A stretch of DNA of 64,000 bases from Isoptericola sp. BMS4 (GCF_011634835.1 NZ_SIRP01000001.1:1641643-1705642), one strand, 5' to 3'; positions 34,100 through 44,508 are shown, numbered from the stretch's first letter. Notes: generated by a model from the sequence alone, not told the origin. Numbers and translations are program-made.

Positions 34100-34909
34100 G
34101 TGACCCTGACCACCGATGCCGCCATGCTGCTGGCCGCGTACGACGACCAGCTGCGCACCGACGCCGAGACCCCGAGCGCGACGTCGGTCGTCCGGCGTGG
34201 GCCGTTGCGCCTGGTCACCTTCGCCGGCGGCCGCGGCTTCGTCACCTACGCCGGGCTCGACGGCGCCGACGCGGCGGCCGTGCGCGACCTCGTCGCCGAG
34301 GCGGTGGGGTACTACCGGTCCGACCCCGCGATCACCCGCGTGGAGTGGAAGACGCGCGGCCACGACCACGCCCCGGGCCTGCACGACGTCCTGGTCGAGC
34401 ACGGCTTCATCCCGGACGAGACCGAGTCGATCATGATCGGGGCGGCCGCGGCGCTGGCCGTCGACGTCCCGCTGCCCGACGGCGTCACGCTGCGCCGCGT
34501 CACGGCCGAGCGTGACGTGCGGGCGATGGCCGCCACGGCCGACGAGGTCTTCGGGGACGACCCCGCGACCTCGGGAACCGCGGAGGCGCTGCTGCGGCGC
34601 CAGGCGATCGACCCGCACCTGGAGCTGTGGGTCGCCGAGGCGGACGGCGTCGTCCTGAGCACGGGACGGCTCGAGCCGGTGCCCGGGACGCAGTTCGCCG
34701 GGCTGTGGGGCGGTGCCACGCGGCCCGAGTGTCGCGGGCGCGGCCTCTACCGCGCGCTCACCGCGGCCCGCGCCCGCGCGGCGCTCGCTGCCGGGGCGAC
34801 CTACCTGCACAGCGACTCCACCGAGTTCTCGCGCCCCATCCTGGAACGGTCGGGCCTGCTCAGGGTCTCGACCACGACCCCGTACCGCTGGGTGCGGCCG
34901 GAGAGCTGA
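34100..34909 (+). CDS. GNAT family N-acetyltransferase
   Basis: 269 residues with a full GNAT core in the C-terminal half: LSTGRLEPVPGTQFAGLWGGATRPECRGRGLYRALTAARARAAL contains the acetyl-CoA R/Q-x-x-G-x-G/A loop, and the terminal SDSTEFSRPILERSGL matches alpha4/beta7. Substrate unknown. GTG 34100. It is followed after two bases by the next gene, so the two form an operon. Confidence 0.9.
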   Translation: MTLTTDAAMLLAAYDDQLRTDAETPSATSVVRRGPLRLVTFAGGRGFVTYAGLDGADAAAVRDLVAEAVGYYRSDPAITRVEWKTRGHDHAPGLHDVLVEHGFIPDETESIMIGAAAALAVDVPLPDGVTLRRVTAERDVRAMAATADEVFGDDPATSGTAEALLRRQAIDPHLELWVAEADGVVLSTGRLEPVPGTQFAGLWGGATRPECRGRGLYRALTAARARAALAAGATYLHSDSTEFSRPILERSGLLRVSTTTPYRWVRPES

Positions 34910-34911
34910 CG

Positions 34912-35118
34912 ATGAGCCTCGAGGAGCACCCCTTCGACTACCGGGTCACGAAGGACGGCAAGGTCCTGGTGAGCCGCGGCGGCCGGCTCGTGGTCACGGT
35001 CGCCGGCGCCCGCGCGGCCCGGCTGATCCCCCTGCTCGGCCACGACGACGAGACGGACCAGCAGCTGCTGGCGCGGGCCACGGGGAACTACCGGCACGGC
35101 AACGAGCGCAGGCGCTAG
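34912..35118 (+). CDS. Small conserved protein of unknown function
   Basis: 68 residues: EEHPFDYRVTKDGKVLVSRGGR, VVTVAGARAARLI and ATGNYRHGNERR. The last part resembles a conserved C-terminus in small uncharacterised actinobacterial proteins. No signal peptide or membrane helix. It begins two bases after the GNAT stop, so is probably co-transcribed. Confidence 0.75.
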   Translation: MSLEEHPFDYRVTKDGKVLVSRGGRLVVTVAGARAARLIPLLGHDDETDQQLLARATGNYRHGNERRR

Positions 35119-35197
35119 TCTTCGTGGTCGGTCCGGCGCTCAGACGCTGCGCGTCCCCGCGGCACGCGCCGGAGCCGCGCGGACGAGGAGGTGGCCG

Positions 35198-38162
35198 ATG
35201 AGTCGGACCCGGCTGCTCGCCCGGCGCGGGGCGGCCCACGGCGGCCTGCTCCTGCTGGTGCTCCTCCTGGTCGCGGCGATGACGGCGGCCCTGGGCACCA
35301 CCGTCGGATCGGTCCGCGCGGCCGAGCGCGAGATCGCCCGGGAGTCCCTCGCCGGGCACGGAACCCCCGCGAACCTCGTGGTGCGGACCCGGTTGCGCGC
35401 CGACGCGGCCGAGGTGCAGGACACGGCCCTGCGCGATGTCGTGCACCGCACCTTCGGTGCCGTGCCGGTCCGCGTCGACCGGGCCGTGGTGGCCGACGAG
35501 GGGTCGGACGACCCGTTCGTCCGCTGGACCCTGACCCCGGACGTCGCGTCCGCCGAGCCCGGGGACCTGGGGGCGCTCGCGTCGGCGGCGGGGCGCGTGC
35601 TGCCGGTGCTGCGCGACGACGAGGTGGCCACCGAGCGCGGCGTGGTGGTCACCGGCGACCTCGCCGAGCGCGCCGCGGCGGCCGCCGAGGCCGTGCGTGC
35701 GGCCTCGGCGGTGACGCTCGTCCCGCTGCTGCTCCTCGCGTTCGTGGGCGTCGTCGTCCTCACGCAGGTGGCCCGGCTGCTGGCGGCGACCCGTGAGACG
35801 GAGGTGCGCCTCCTCGCCGCGCGCGGGGCGTCCGCTGCCCAGGTGGCCGGGGCGGCCGCCGTGGAGGCCGTCCTGCTCGCCGGGGCGGGCGCGGGCCTGG
35901 GCTCCGGAGCCGCCGTCGCCTGGCTGGCCCTGCGCGGGGTCGGGCCCGGCGGCGCCGGGGGCGCCGTCGCCGTGACCGCCGCGACCGTGGCGGTCGCCTC
36001 CGCCGTCGTGCTGGGATCGGTCGCCGGGCTGCAGGGCCACAGGGTCGTGGCCGGGCGCGAGCGGTCCGACGCCGGGCGCGGCCGGCGCGCGGCCGCGGCC
36101 GGCACGGTGGTGGTCGCCGTCGCGGCGGCGACCGTCACCCTGTGGATGCTGCGCAGGCACGGCTCGCCGCTGGTGCCGACGCCCGACGGCGGGCAGCCCG
36201 ACCTGGTCGCGGGGGCGGCTCCCGCGCTCGCCCTCGTGGCGGTGGCCGCGCTCGCGCTGGCGATGCTCGGCCCGCTCACCCGCGGGTGGGCGGCGCTGTC
36301 GGCGCGCGGACGCGGTGCGGTGGGCGTGCTGGTGGCCCGGCAGGTGGCGCGGCGACTGGCCGGCGTGGCCGTGCCGGTGGTGCTCCTCGTGCTCGCGGGC
36401 GGCGCGGCCGTGCTCGCCGGGGCATACGCCGGGACGGCGCAGCGGATGCAGGCGGACGCCGCCCAGCTCGCCCACGGCACCGACGTGCGGGTCGTGGCGT
36501 CGGACGGGACGGACGTCACGGCCGACGCCGCGAGCCGCGGCGCGGCGGCCGCTCCCGCGCTCGTGGCCGAGGGGTCGGCGGGCGACGCGCCGGCCACGCT
36601 CGTGGCCCTGCCGCCCGGGGCGGTCACCGACGTCGTCCGCGCCCCGGCGAGCACGGTGGACCCCGTCGTCCTCGCCCACGCGCTCGACGGCGAGGACCCG
36701 TTCGGCGGCGCTCCCGTGCTGCCCGGCGCGACGGACTCCCTGGTGGTCACCGTGTCGGCGCGGGTGGCGGTCGCCGGCCTCGCCGACACGGGGGGCCGGC
36801 CAGGGGTCCGATCCAGGCGCCGAGGCCGGCACGGGGGCGTGGGCAGGGCCGGCGTCGTGGCCCGAGCTGCTGGCCCGGGCCGGGGCGTCGGACCGGACGC
36901 GCAGCACCCTGGAACGGCTCGAGAGCTCGGGCGTCAGCCTGTGGCTGTGGCTCGCGGACGCCGACGGGCGGCTCGCGCGGGTCGAGGTGGGGCGCCTCGA
37001 CTACGACCTGGACGGCGACGGCGACGGCACCCACCCGATCGGGCCGTCAGGGCGCCGCCACGAGCTCGTGGTCGACGTGCCCGACCGGCTGCGGGGCGAC
37101 CTGCGGCTGGTCGGCCTCGACGTGCTCGCCGGCGGCGGCGTCCCGTGGGACACCCGCGTGGGCGTGACCGTCGACGCGGTCAGGGCGTCCGGGGACCCCG
37201 CGGGCCGGGTCACGGACCCGGCCGAGACCGCCTGGGCTCCCGTCGGCCCGGACACCCGGACGGCCACCGTGCCCGGCGAGGGACCCGGCGACGAGCCGGC
37301 CGGCCTGGGGGCCGTCCTGGCCCCCGCCGACCGGGAGACGACCCCGTACCGGGTCCTCGCGCGAGGCGTGGGGGAGGCGCCGGCGCGCGCCGTCGTCACG
37401 ACCTCGCTGGCCGACCGGCTCGATCTGGGGCCAGGGGACCGCGTCGAGCTGCCGGTCGGCCGGACGAGCGTGCCCGTCGAGGTGACGGGGGTCGTGGCGG
37501 AGGTGCCGGGTGCGGGTCGCCCGGACGCGGCGCTCGCCGACCTCGCGGGGGTGGAGGCCGGCCTGGTCGCCCGGGTCTCGGGCCCGCCGCAGCCGGCCGA
37601 GACGTGGGTCGGCATCGACGGCGCGGGCAGCACCGCCGCCGTCGCGCGGGCGCTGCGCGCCGAGGTTCCGTCGGACGGCACGGTGACGGTCACGACGAGG
37701 CCCGACGTGGCACCCGCCGTCGACGCCGCGGCGCCGGTCCGTGCCGCCTTCGGCGTCGCGGCGGCCGGCGCCGCGCTGCTCGCGGTCGTCGGGCTGCTGG
37801 CCGTCGCGTCCGCCGCGCTGCGGGCACGGCGCCCGGAGGTCGCGGTGCTGCGCGCGGTGGGGGTGCCGCCCCGCGTCCAGGGCCGGCTGCGGGCCGCGGA
37901 GCAGGCGTGGGTCGCGGTCGTCTCGGTCCTGCTCGGCGCGGCCGCGGGCGCCGCGGCCGCGGCCCTGACCGTGCCGGGCCTCGCCGGCGCGGCGCTGGTC
38001 GGCACCGGCGTCGAGCCGGTCCCGGTGCTCACCCTCGCCGCGCGGGACACCGCCGTTCCCCTGGCGACACTGCTGCTGGGGGTGGTAGCCGTGCTGGCGG
38101 TGACGTACGCCCGCGTCGTCGCGCAGGCGCGCGACGGCTCCTACCGCGAGGAGGTGCGGTGA
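35198..38162 (+). pseudogene. FtsX-like ABC permease with a one-base frameshift
   Basis: About 988 codons of a MacB/FtsX-type permease: N-terminal TM (GLLLLVLLLVAAMTAAL), periplasmic domain, FtsX TM blocks near residues 180 and 360-410, a second extracellular part, and a final FtsX TM block. The frame is broken at a 6-G run (36790-36795). Removing one G joins the upstream frame to the downstream one (ADTGAGQGSDPGAEAGTGAW) with no loss of sense. It could be a sequencing error or a phase-variable or dead gene. GAGGAGG precedes ATG 35198. The stop overlaps the next start (TGATG). Confidence 0.75.
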
Positions 38163-40882
38163 TGCTCCGCCTGCTCCTGCGGCGGCACCTGGCGACCGTG
38201 CGTGGCGCCGGCCTCGTCCTCGCGCTCGTCGCGCTGCTGACCGCGGCCGTCGCGACGACCGCCGTGCGCGAGGTCGCGGACCTGCGGGCGCGGCAGGTCG
38301 AGCATGCCGTGCAGGACCTCACGCCCCTCGTGCGCGACGTCGTCTCCACCTCCGGCCGGACCCCCGGGACGACGACGGGCACGAGCCCGCCCCTGGGCGG
38401 GCTCGTCGAGGGCGACCCCGTCCCGCAGGTCCCCCCGGACCCGGGCTGGGACCGTTTCCTCGCCGGGATGCGCGAGCTCGCAGCCACCCGGCCCGCCCCG
38501 CTGCGCGACGTCCTCGGCGCGCCCGACCTCACGGTCCAGACCAGGCCCGTCGCCATGCGGGACGTGCCCGGCTCCGGTCTGGAGGAGAACGCGGTGGTGC
38601 TGCGCGCCACCGCCCGGCTCGACGAGAGCTTCCGCCTCGTCGACGGCGCCTGGCCGGCGGCCACGCCGATCGCCGTCACGCCCGCCGGGCCGGCGGGCGA
38701 CGCGCCGGTCGAGGTGGTCGCCACGGAGCGGACCGCCGAGACGCTGGGCTGGGAGATCGGCGAGGACTACCGGGCGGACGTGTGGCAGCACCCGCCGCTG
38801 CGCCTGGTCGGGGTCGTGGCGCCCGTCGACCCGGACGCCGGCACCTGGTACCACCAGCCCTTCGGTCTCGAGCCCCAGGTCACCAAGGACTTCGAGCGCG
38901 GCGACCTCGCCACCGCCGCGGCCTACACGGCGCCGGCCATGATCGACGCGCTGGCCGCCCGGGGCGCGCAGACGCGGCTCTGGTACCCGGTGACCACGCA
39001 GGGCCTGGACGCCGCCGACGTGCCCGCGCTCGCCGCGCAGGTCCGTGGCCTGACGAACGACACGCCGGAGGTGGTCCCCGGCGACCCGGTCCGCCTGCAG
39101 GCGGCCACCGGCCTGGCGGGGGTCCTCGACGAGGTCGTCGCCGAGCGCGTCGGGACCGACGCGGTGCTCGCCGTCCTGCTCGTCGGCCCGCTCGGGGCTC
39201 TCGTCGCCGCCGTGGCCCTCGCCGCCCGCCTCCTCGTCGAGCGCGGGCGCGCCACCCTGGCGGTCCTGCGCGCCCGCGGAGCGACGTCGGGGCAGCTGCA
39301 TGCCCTCGTCGCGGCCGAGGGGCTCGTCGTGTGCGTGCCGGCGGCGGCCGCCGGACTCGTGCTCGGCCTCGTGGTGCGGCCCGGGGGGCTCACCGGCACC
39401 CAGGTGCTGCTCACGGTCGTCGCGGCCGTCGCCCCCGCGGCCGCCGGGGCGGCGAGCGTGCCGCGCGACCTGCGCCCGCAGCGTGCCGACCTGACCGGGC
39501 GACGGCGCTCGCGCGCCCGGCTGACGGCCGAGCTCCTGCTCGTGGGCCTCGCCGTCGTCGCGACGGCGCTGCTGCTGCGCCGCGGGGTCGTCTCGGGCGG
39601 CGTCGACCCCCTCCTGGCCGCCACGCCGCTGCTGGTCAGCGCGGCCGCGACCGTGCTCGCCGTCCGCGCGGCCCCGCACGTCGCTCGGGTGCTCGAGCGT
39701 GCCCTGGCCCGCCGCGACGACCTCGTGGCGTTCCTCGGCGCCGCCCGGGCGACGCGCGCGCCGGCAGGCGGTGTCGTGCCGGCGCTCGCGCTCGTCCTGT
39801 GCGTCACCGTCACGGCCTCCTCGGCCGTGGTGCTGTCGACGCTGCGCGCGGGGACGGAGCGGCAGGCGCACCTCGAGGTCGGGGCGGACCTGCGGGTCAC
39901 GGGGCCCGTCGTGACGCCCGAGGCGCTCGCGGGGCTGCGCGACCACGACGGCGTGGCCGAGGTCGCGACCGTCGCGCGGCTCGACGACGTCGGCACGATC
40001 GTCCACGACGCCCCGGGCACGGACGGCCGGACGCCCGTGGCGGTGCTCGTCGCGGACGCCGACGCGCTCGCGCGGGTCCAGGCCGCGGTCCCCGGCGCGC
40101 CGACCGGTGTCCAGGAGCTCGACGAGCCGCCGGACGACGGCACGCTGCGGGTCGTGGCGCACGGCGTGCCGGGAGGCGAGGACGCCGTCCTCGAGCTCGG
40201 CGAGGCGAGCGTCGACGTCGAGGTGGCGGCCCGCGTGGGCACGGTCCCCGGCGTGCCGGTGCACACCCCCTTCGTGCTCGTCGACGCCGGCCGCGCGGCC
40301 GGCGCGCTCGGCGTCGCCCCGGAGCCCCGGACCGCCCTGGTCGCGCTCGACGACCACGGCGCGGCCGGCGCCGTGCGCGACCTGGTGCGCGACGTGGTGG
40401 GGGAGCGGGCCACCGTGGACGACCCGCGCAGCGCGGCCGCCGCCCGGATGTCGTCGCCGTCGGTGGCCGGGATCGCGGTCGCGGCGGCGACCGCGGTGGC
40501 GGTGGCGGGCGTGCTCGGCGTGCTCGTGGTCGCGATGATGCTCGTCCTGGCGGCGCCGGACCGGGAGCGGCTCCTCGGCGTCCTGCGGTCCCTGGGGCTG
40601 CGCCGGGGCGAGGCCCGCGGGATCGTCGCGTGGGAGGTGGGGCCGTGGGCGGTCGTCGCGCTCGTCGTCGGGGGCGCGCTCGGTCTCGTCGTCCCTGCCC
40701 TGCTGCGCGCCGGTGTCGACCTCACCCCGCTGACGGGAGGTGGGCGACAGCCGTCGCTGGCCCTCGACCCGGTGCTGGCGCTGGCCGGGGCGGCCGGGTT
40801 CGTCGCCGTCGTGGTGGTGGGGACGCTGCTGGCGTCGGTCGGGGGCCGCTCGGCCGCCGTGGACGGGACGAGGGAGGAGTGA
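38162..40882 (+). CDS. FtsX-like ABC permease
   Basis: 906 residues, partner of the upstream permease. N-terminal TM (GAGLVLALVALLTAAVAT), a large extracellular segment, an FtsX block (VGPLGALVAAVALAARLLVERGRATLAVLRARGAT), further TM segments and a C-terminal FtsX block (RLLGVLRSLGLRRGEARGIVAWEVGPW). Strong GGAGG upstream; the start overlaps the previous stop. Together with the two ATPases downstream it forms a probable export or cell-envelope ABC complex; substrate unknown. Confidence 0.9.
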   Translation: MLRLLLRRHLATVRGAGLVLALVALLTAAVATTAVREVADLRARQVEHAVQDLTPLVRDVVSTSGRTPGTTTGTSPPLGGLVEGDPVPQVPPDPGWDRFLAGMRELAATRPAPLRDVLGAPDLTVQTRPVAMRDVPGSGLEENAVVLRATARLDESFRLVDGAWPAATPIAVTPAGPAGDAPVEVVATERTAETLGWEIGEDYRADVWQHPPLRLVGVVAPVDPDAGTWYHQPFGLEPQVTKDFERGDLATAAAYTAPAMIDALAARGAQTRLWYPVTTQGLDAADVPALAAQVRGLTNDTPEVVPGDPVRLQAATGLAGVLDEVVAERVGTDAVLAVLLVGPLGALVAAVALAARLLVERGRATLAVLRARGATSGQLHALVAAEGLVVCVPAAAAGLVLGLVVRPGGLTGTQVLLTVVAAVAPAAAGAASVPRDLRPQRADLTGRRRSRARLTAELLLVGLAVVATALLLRRGVVSGGVDPLLAATPLLVSAAATVLAVRAAPHVARVLERALARRDDLVAFLGAARATRAPAGGVVPALALVLCVTVTASSAVVLSTLRAGTERQAHLEVGADLRVTGPVVTPEALAGLRDHDGVAEVATVARLDDVGTIVHDAPGTDGRTPVAVLVADADALARVQAAVPGAPTGVQELDEPPDDGTLRVVAHGVPGGEDAVLELGEASVDVEVAARVGTVPGVPVHTPFVLVDAGRAAGALGVAPEPRTALVALDDHGAAGAVRDLVRDVVGERATVDDPRSAAAARMSSPSVAGIAVAAATAVAVAGVLGVLVVAMMLVLAAPDRERLLGVLRSLGLRRGEARGIVAWEVGPWAVVALVVGGALGLVVPALLRAGVDLTPLTGGGRQPSLALDPVLALAGAAGFVAVVVVGTLLASVGGRSAAVDGTREE

Positions 40883-40902
40883 CGGGGCGTGGGAGGAGCC
40901 GG

Positions 40903-41850
40903 ATGACGGGCACGGGAACGGGCACAGCGGTGGCGGACGCGCGCGCCGCGGCCGGCGGAGGGGAGATCCTCTGCCGCGGCCTGGTGCGGGTCTTCGCGAC
41001 CGACGGGATCGAGGTGCAGGCGCTGCAGGGCCTCGACCTCGGCGTGGGGCCCTCGGAGCTCGTGGCGGTGGTCGGCGCGAGCGGGTCCGGCAAGTCGACC
41101 CTGCTCAACGTGCTGTCCGGGATGGACACGCCGACCGCGGGTTCGGCCGTCGTGGCGGGCACCGACCTGCTCGCGATGGGCGCCCACCAGCGCGTGCGCT
41201 TCCGGCGCACGACGGTCGGCTTCGTGTGGCAGCAGACGGCGCGCAACCTGCTGCCCTACCTCACGGCCGCCGAGAACGTGCTCCTGCCGCTCGAGGTCGC
41301 CGGCGCGGTCCCGCGGTCGCGTCGCGCCGCCCGCGTCCGCGAGCTGCTGGAGCTGCTCGGCGTGGCGGACGTCGCGGACCGTCGCCCCGGACGGATGTCG
41401 GGCGGGCAGCAGCAGCGCGTCGCCATCGCGGTGGCGGTGGCGAACGGTCCGCGGGTGCTGCTCGCGGACGAGCCCACCGGCGAGCTCGACGAGGCGGCCA
41501 GCGTGGACGTGCTCGAGGCGCTGCGGGGCGTCAACGCCGAGACGGGCGTCACGACGCTCCTGGTCACCCACGACCCCGCCGTCGCGGAGCACGTGGCACG
41601 CACGGTGCAGATCCGCGACGGGCGCACCTCGACGGAGGTGCTGCGTCGCGAGGAGGTCGACGAGCACGGCGCGACGCGCCACGTCGCGGAGGAGTTCGCG
41701 GTGCTGGACCGGGTGGGGCGCCTGCAGCTCTCGGCGGACTTCGTGGCCGCGCTGGACCTGCGCGACCGTGTCCGGCTCGCGCTGGAGCCGGACCGGGTCG
41801 AGGTGCGCCCGGACCGTGCCGGTCCCGGTGGGACGGAGGGAGGACGATGA
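40903..41850 (+). CDS. ABC transporter ATPase (MacB/LolD type)
   Basis: 315 residues. Walker A GASGSGKST, Q-loop FVWQQTARNLLPYL, signature MSGGQQQR, Walker B LLADEPTGELD and the LolD/MacB-like H-loop VTHD. A C-terminal extension of about 75 residues (EVLRREEVDEHGAT...) is beyond the normal ATPase length. ATG 40903 with GGGAGGAG upstream; GTG 40879 would overlap the previous stop. It energises the FtsX-like permeases. Confidence 0.93.
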   Translation: MTGTGTGTAVADARAAAGGGEILCRGLVRVFATDGIEVQALQGLDLGVGPSELVAVVGASGSGKSTLLNVLSGMDTPTAGSAVVAGTDLLAMGAHQRVRFRRTTVGFVWQQTARNLLPYLTAAENVLLPLEVAGAVPRSRRAARVRELLELLGVADVADRRPGRMSGGQQQRVAIAVAVANGPRVLLADEPTGELDEAASVDVLEALRGVNAETGVTTLLVTHDPAVAEHVARTVQIRDGRTSTEVLRREEVDEHGATRHVAEEFAVLDRVGRLQLSADFVAALDLRDRVRLALEPDRVEVRPDRAGPGGTEGGR

Positions 41851-42545
41851 CGGTGCTGCGAGCGGAGCGGCTCGCCCGGGTGTACGGGCGGGGCGACGGC
41901 GAGGTGCACGCCCTGGCGGGCGCGGGGCTCGAGGTGGCCGCGGGCGAGCTCGTCGTGGTCGTGGGGCCGTCAGGGTCCGGCAAGACGACGCTGCTGCACC
42001 TCCTGGGCGGCCTGGACCGGCCGACGTCGGGCCGGGTGTGGCTCGGCGGAGGCGCCGCGGTCGGGGACGGGGAGCGCGATCTGTCGGCGATGAGCGAGGA
42101 CGAGCTGCACGCCGCCCGCCGCGGGGAGATCGGTTTCGTCTTCCAGTCGTTCGGGCTGGTCCCGGTGCTGTCCGCGGCGGAGAACGTCGAGGTGCCGCTG
42201 CGTCTGGCTCGCGTGCCCGCCGCCGAGCGCGCGCGCCGCGTCGCCGCGGCGCTGGACGCGGTGGGCCTGGCGGGGCACGCCGACCAGCGGCCGGACGAGC
42301 TGTCGGGCGGGCAGCAGCAGCGGGTCGGTATCGCGCGCGCCGTCGTGCACGAGCCGCGTGTCCTGCTCGCCGACGAGCCGACCGGCCAGCTCGACTCCGC
42401 GACGGCGGTCCTCGTCATGGACCTGGTCCGCGACCTCGTGCACACGCGCGGCGTGGCGGCCGTCGTCACGACCCACGACGCCGAGCTGGTGGCCCGCGCG
42501 GACCGGGTGCTGGTGCTGCGGGACGGTATGCTGCGCGAACCTTGA
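41847..42545 (+). CDS. ABC transporter ATPase (MacB/LolD type), second copy
   Basis: 232 residues, standard ABC ATPase length. Walker A GPSGSGKTT, Q-loop FVFQSFGLVPVL, signature LSGGQQQR, Walker B LLADEPTGQLD, H-loop TTHD. The four-base ATGA overlap with the previous gene indicates coupling. Two ATPases beside two permeases may give one transporter with mixed subunits or two related ones. Confidence 0.94.
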   Translation: MTVLRAERLARVYGRGDGEVHALAGAGLEVAAGELVVVVGPSGSGKTTLLHLLGGLDRPTSGRVWLGGGAAVGDGERDLSAMSEDELHAARRGEIGFVFQSFGLVPVLSAAENVEVPLRLARVPAAERARRVAAALDAVGLAGHADQRPDELSGGQQQRVGIARAVVHEPRVLLADEPTGQLDSATAVLVMDLVRDLVHTRGVAAVVTTHDAELVARADRVLVLRDGMLREP

Positions 42546-42599
42546 CCCGCCGGGCCCCATACCCGGGTTCGGACGTGACCGCAAGATTGCGCTCAGATA

Positions 42600-42670
42600 C
42601 CGGAATGGTCACGGTTGGAGGTATACAAGGGGATCGGGGTATGACTAGCACGACGACGTGACTAGGCTCA
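42600..42670 (+). promoter_or_regulatory. Promoter region of the oligopeptide importer
   Basis: The 217-base gap before the solute-binding gene has an AT-rich stretch with GGTTGGAGGTATACAAGG (about 42613) and TATGACTAG (about 42639), followed by TAGGCT (42662-42667). Two overlapping promoters are plausible; no palindrome with a clear regulator was seen. Confidence 0.35.
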
Positions 42671-42761
42671 CCCGCGCACAGCGCAGAGCGTGCACTCGCG
42701 CGCGCTGCGCCTCACCGGCGACCTCACCCCCGTCGGTGGGAGACACTACTCAGGAGGACCA

Positions 42762-44384
42762 GTGACACCTCGACGACGACTTGCAGGCGTGGGCTCGTTC
42801 GCCCTCGCCTCAGCACTGCTGCTGTCCGCGTGCGGAGGCGGTTCCGGTGACGACACCGGCGAGACCAGCGCCGAGGGCGACAGCTCCGGGATCGTCACCG
42901 TCAGCAGCGGCGAGCCCCAGAACCCGCTGACCCCCGGCATGACCAACGAGGTCTACGGCGGGCTCGTGGTCAAGAACATCTACGAAGGACTGGTGTCCTA
43001 CGACGCCGAGGGCGCCGTCCACAACGAGGTCGCCGAGTCGATCGAGTCGGACGACAACAAGACCTGGACGATCACCATCAAGGACGGGTGGGAGTTCTCC
43101 GACGGCACGCCGGTGACGGCGAGCAGCTTCGTCGACTCGTGGAAGTACATCGCGAACATCGAGAACGCGCAGAACCAGCAGTACTTCTTCAACGGCTTCA
43201 AGGGCTACGACCCGGAGAAGCCGTCCGACATCGCGGTCGAGGTGGTCGACGACCACACGTTCACCGCGGAGCTGTCCGTGCCGTCCTCCGACTTCGAGCT
43301 GTGGCTCGGGTACTCGGCGTTCTACCCGATGCCCGAGGCGTTCTTCGAGGACCCGGAGGCCTTCGCGGACGAGCCGATCGGCAACGGGCCGTACGAGATC
43401 GAGAGCTGGGAGCACGACCAGCAGATCAGCCTGCGCCCGTCGGACTCGTACGCCGGTGAGCGCACGCCGGCGAACGGTGGCATCGACATGATCGCCTACA
43501 CCGAGGAGGACGCGGCGTACAACGACCTGCTCTCGGACAACCTCGACATCATCACCAACGTGCCGGCCTCGGCGTTCGGCACGTTCGAGGACGACCTCGG
43601 CGACCGTGCGGTCAACCAGCCCGCGGCCGTGATCCAGGTCGTCAACGTGCCCGAGTGGGTCGAGGAGTTCCAGGGCGAGGCCGGCGTCAAGCGCCGCAAG
43701 GCCATCTCGATGGCCATCGACCGCCCGACGATCACCGAGACGATCTACCAGGGTGCGCGCACCCCGGCGCACGACTTCACCTCGCCGGTGATCGACGGGT
43801 ACTCGGAGGACATCCCCGGCTCGGAGATCCTCGAGTACAACGCCGACGAGGCCAAGAAGCTCTGGGACGAGGCGCAGTCCGAGTCGCCGATCGCCGACGA
43901 CTACACCCTGCTCATCGCCTCGAACGCGGACTCCGACCACCAGACCTGGGTCGACGCGGTGTGCAACAACATCCGCCAGGTGCTGGAGATCGGGTGCGAG
44001 TTCGACCCGTACACCACGTTCGACGAGTTCCTCGACGCGCGTGACAACCAGGAGATCAAGGGCATCTTCCGTGGCGGCTGGCAGGCCGACTGGCCCTCGA
44101 TGAGCAACTTCCTGGGCCCGATCTACGGCACGGGCGCCGGCTCGAACGACATGAAGTACTCGAGCAAGGCGTTCGACGCGAAGCTCGACGAGGCCGCGGC
44201 CGCGGAGTCGCCCGAGGACGCCACCGCGCTCTACAAGGAGGCGCAGGAGATCCTCTTCCAGGACGTCCCGGGCATCCCGCTCTGGTACCAGAACGCGACC
44301 GCCGGCTACTCGCAGGCGGTCGAGAACGTGCAGTTCGGGTGGGACAGCGACCCGATCCTGTACCAGGTCACCAAGTCCGAGTGA
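42762..44384 (+). CDS. oppA: ABC transporter substrate-binding lipoprotein (peptide/nickel type)
   Basis: 540-residue SBP_bac_5 family protein. Lipobox LLLSAC with Cys24 as the lipidation site, then the typical family order: TNEVYGGLVVKNIYEGLV, WTITIKDGWEFSDGTPVTA, and C-terminal FQDVPGIPLWYQNATAGY. It captures peptides outside the membrane for the transporter encoded downstream. GTG 42762 follows AGGAGG. Next to typA/mshB, as lpqW-type genes are in mycobacteria, but the family resembles OppA/DppA more than LpqW. Confidence 0.93.
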   Translation: MTPRRRLAGVGSFALASALLLSACGGGSGDDTGETSAEGDSSGIVTVSSGEPQNPLTPGMTNEVYGGLVVKNIYEGLVSYDAEGAVHNEVAESIESDDNKTWTITIKDGWEFSDGTPVTASSFVDSWKYIANIENAQNQQYFFNGFKGYDPEKPSDIAVEVVDDHTFTAELSVPSSDFELWLGYSAFYPMPEAFFEDPEAFADEPIGNGPYEIESWEHDQQISLRPSDSYAGERTPANGGIDMIAYTEEDAAYNDLLSDNLDIITNVPASAFGTFEDDLGDRAVNQPAAVIQVVNVPEWVEEFQGEAGVKRRKAISMAIDRPTITETIYQGARTPAHDFTSPVIDGYSEDIPGSEILEYNADEAKKLWDEAQSESPIADDYTLLIASNADSDHQTWVDAVCNNIRQVLEIGCEFDPYTTFDEFLDARDNQEIKGIFRGGWQADWPSMSNFLGPIYGTGAGSNDMKYSSKAFDAKLDEAAAAESPEDATALYKEAQEILFQDVPGIPLWYQNATAGYSQAVENVQFGWDSDPILYQVTKSE

Positions 44385-44389
44385 CGCGC

Positions 44390-44442
44390 GACCGGGCCGC
44401 GCGCCCGCCCCTCCACCCACGGGGCGGCGCGCGGCCCCGGTC
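44390..44442 (+). terminator. Strong hairpin after oppA
   Basis: Stem of about 22 bp with a single bulge (arms around 44390-44411 and 44421-44442) and a 9-base loop. It begins six bases after the oppA stop and has no U-run. It could reduce read-through into the permease genes. Confidence 0.6.
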
Positions 44443-44508
44443 ACGTCGCGCGATACGCCGGCGGTCATCTTCGTCAGGTACGGTCTGACGTCGACCGCTC
44501 GTCGCGAG

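Noticed and set aside
35198-40882. A single 1894-residue reading frame
   Set aside because: It joins two permease genes only because they share a frame. The middle part (about 36800-38160) reads as Arg/Gly-rich nonsense; the true protein there lies in another frame after a one-base shift.
42640-42680. A second iron box near TAGGCTCACC before oppA
   Set aside because: Only one half resembles the consensus; the AGGT half is missing. TAGGCT is better read as a -10 element.
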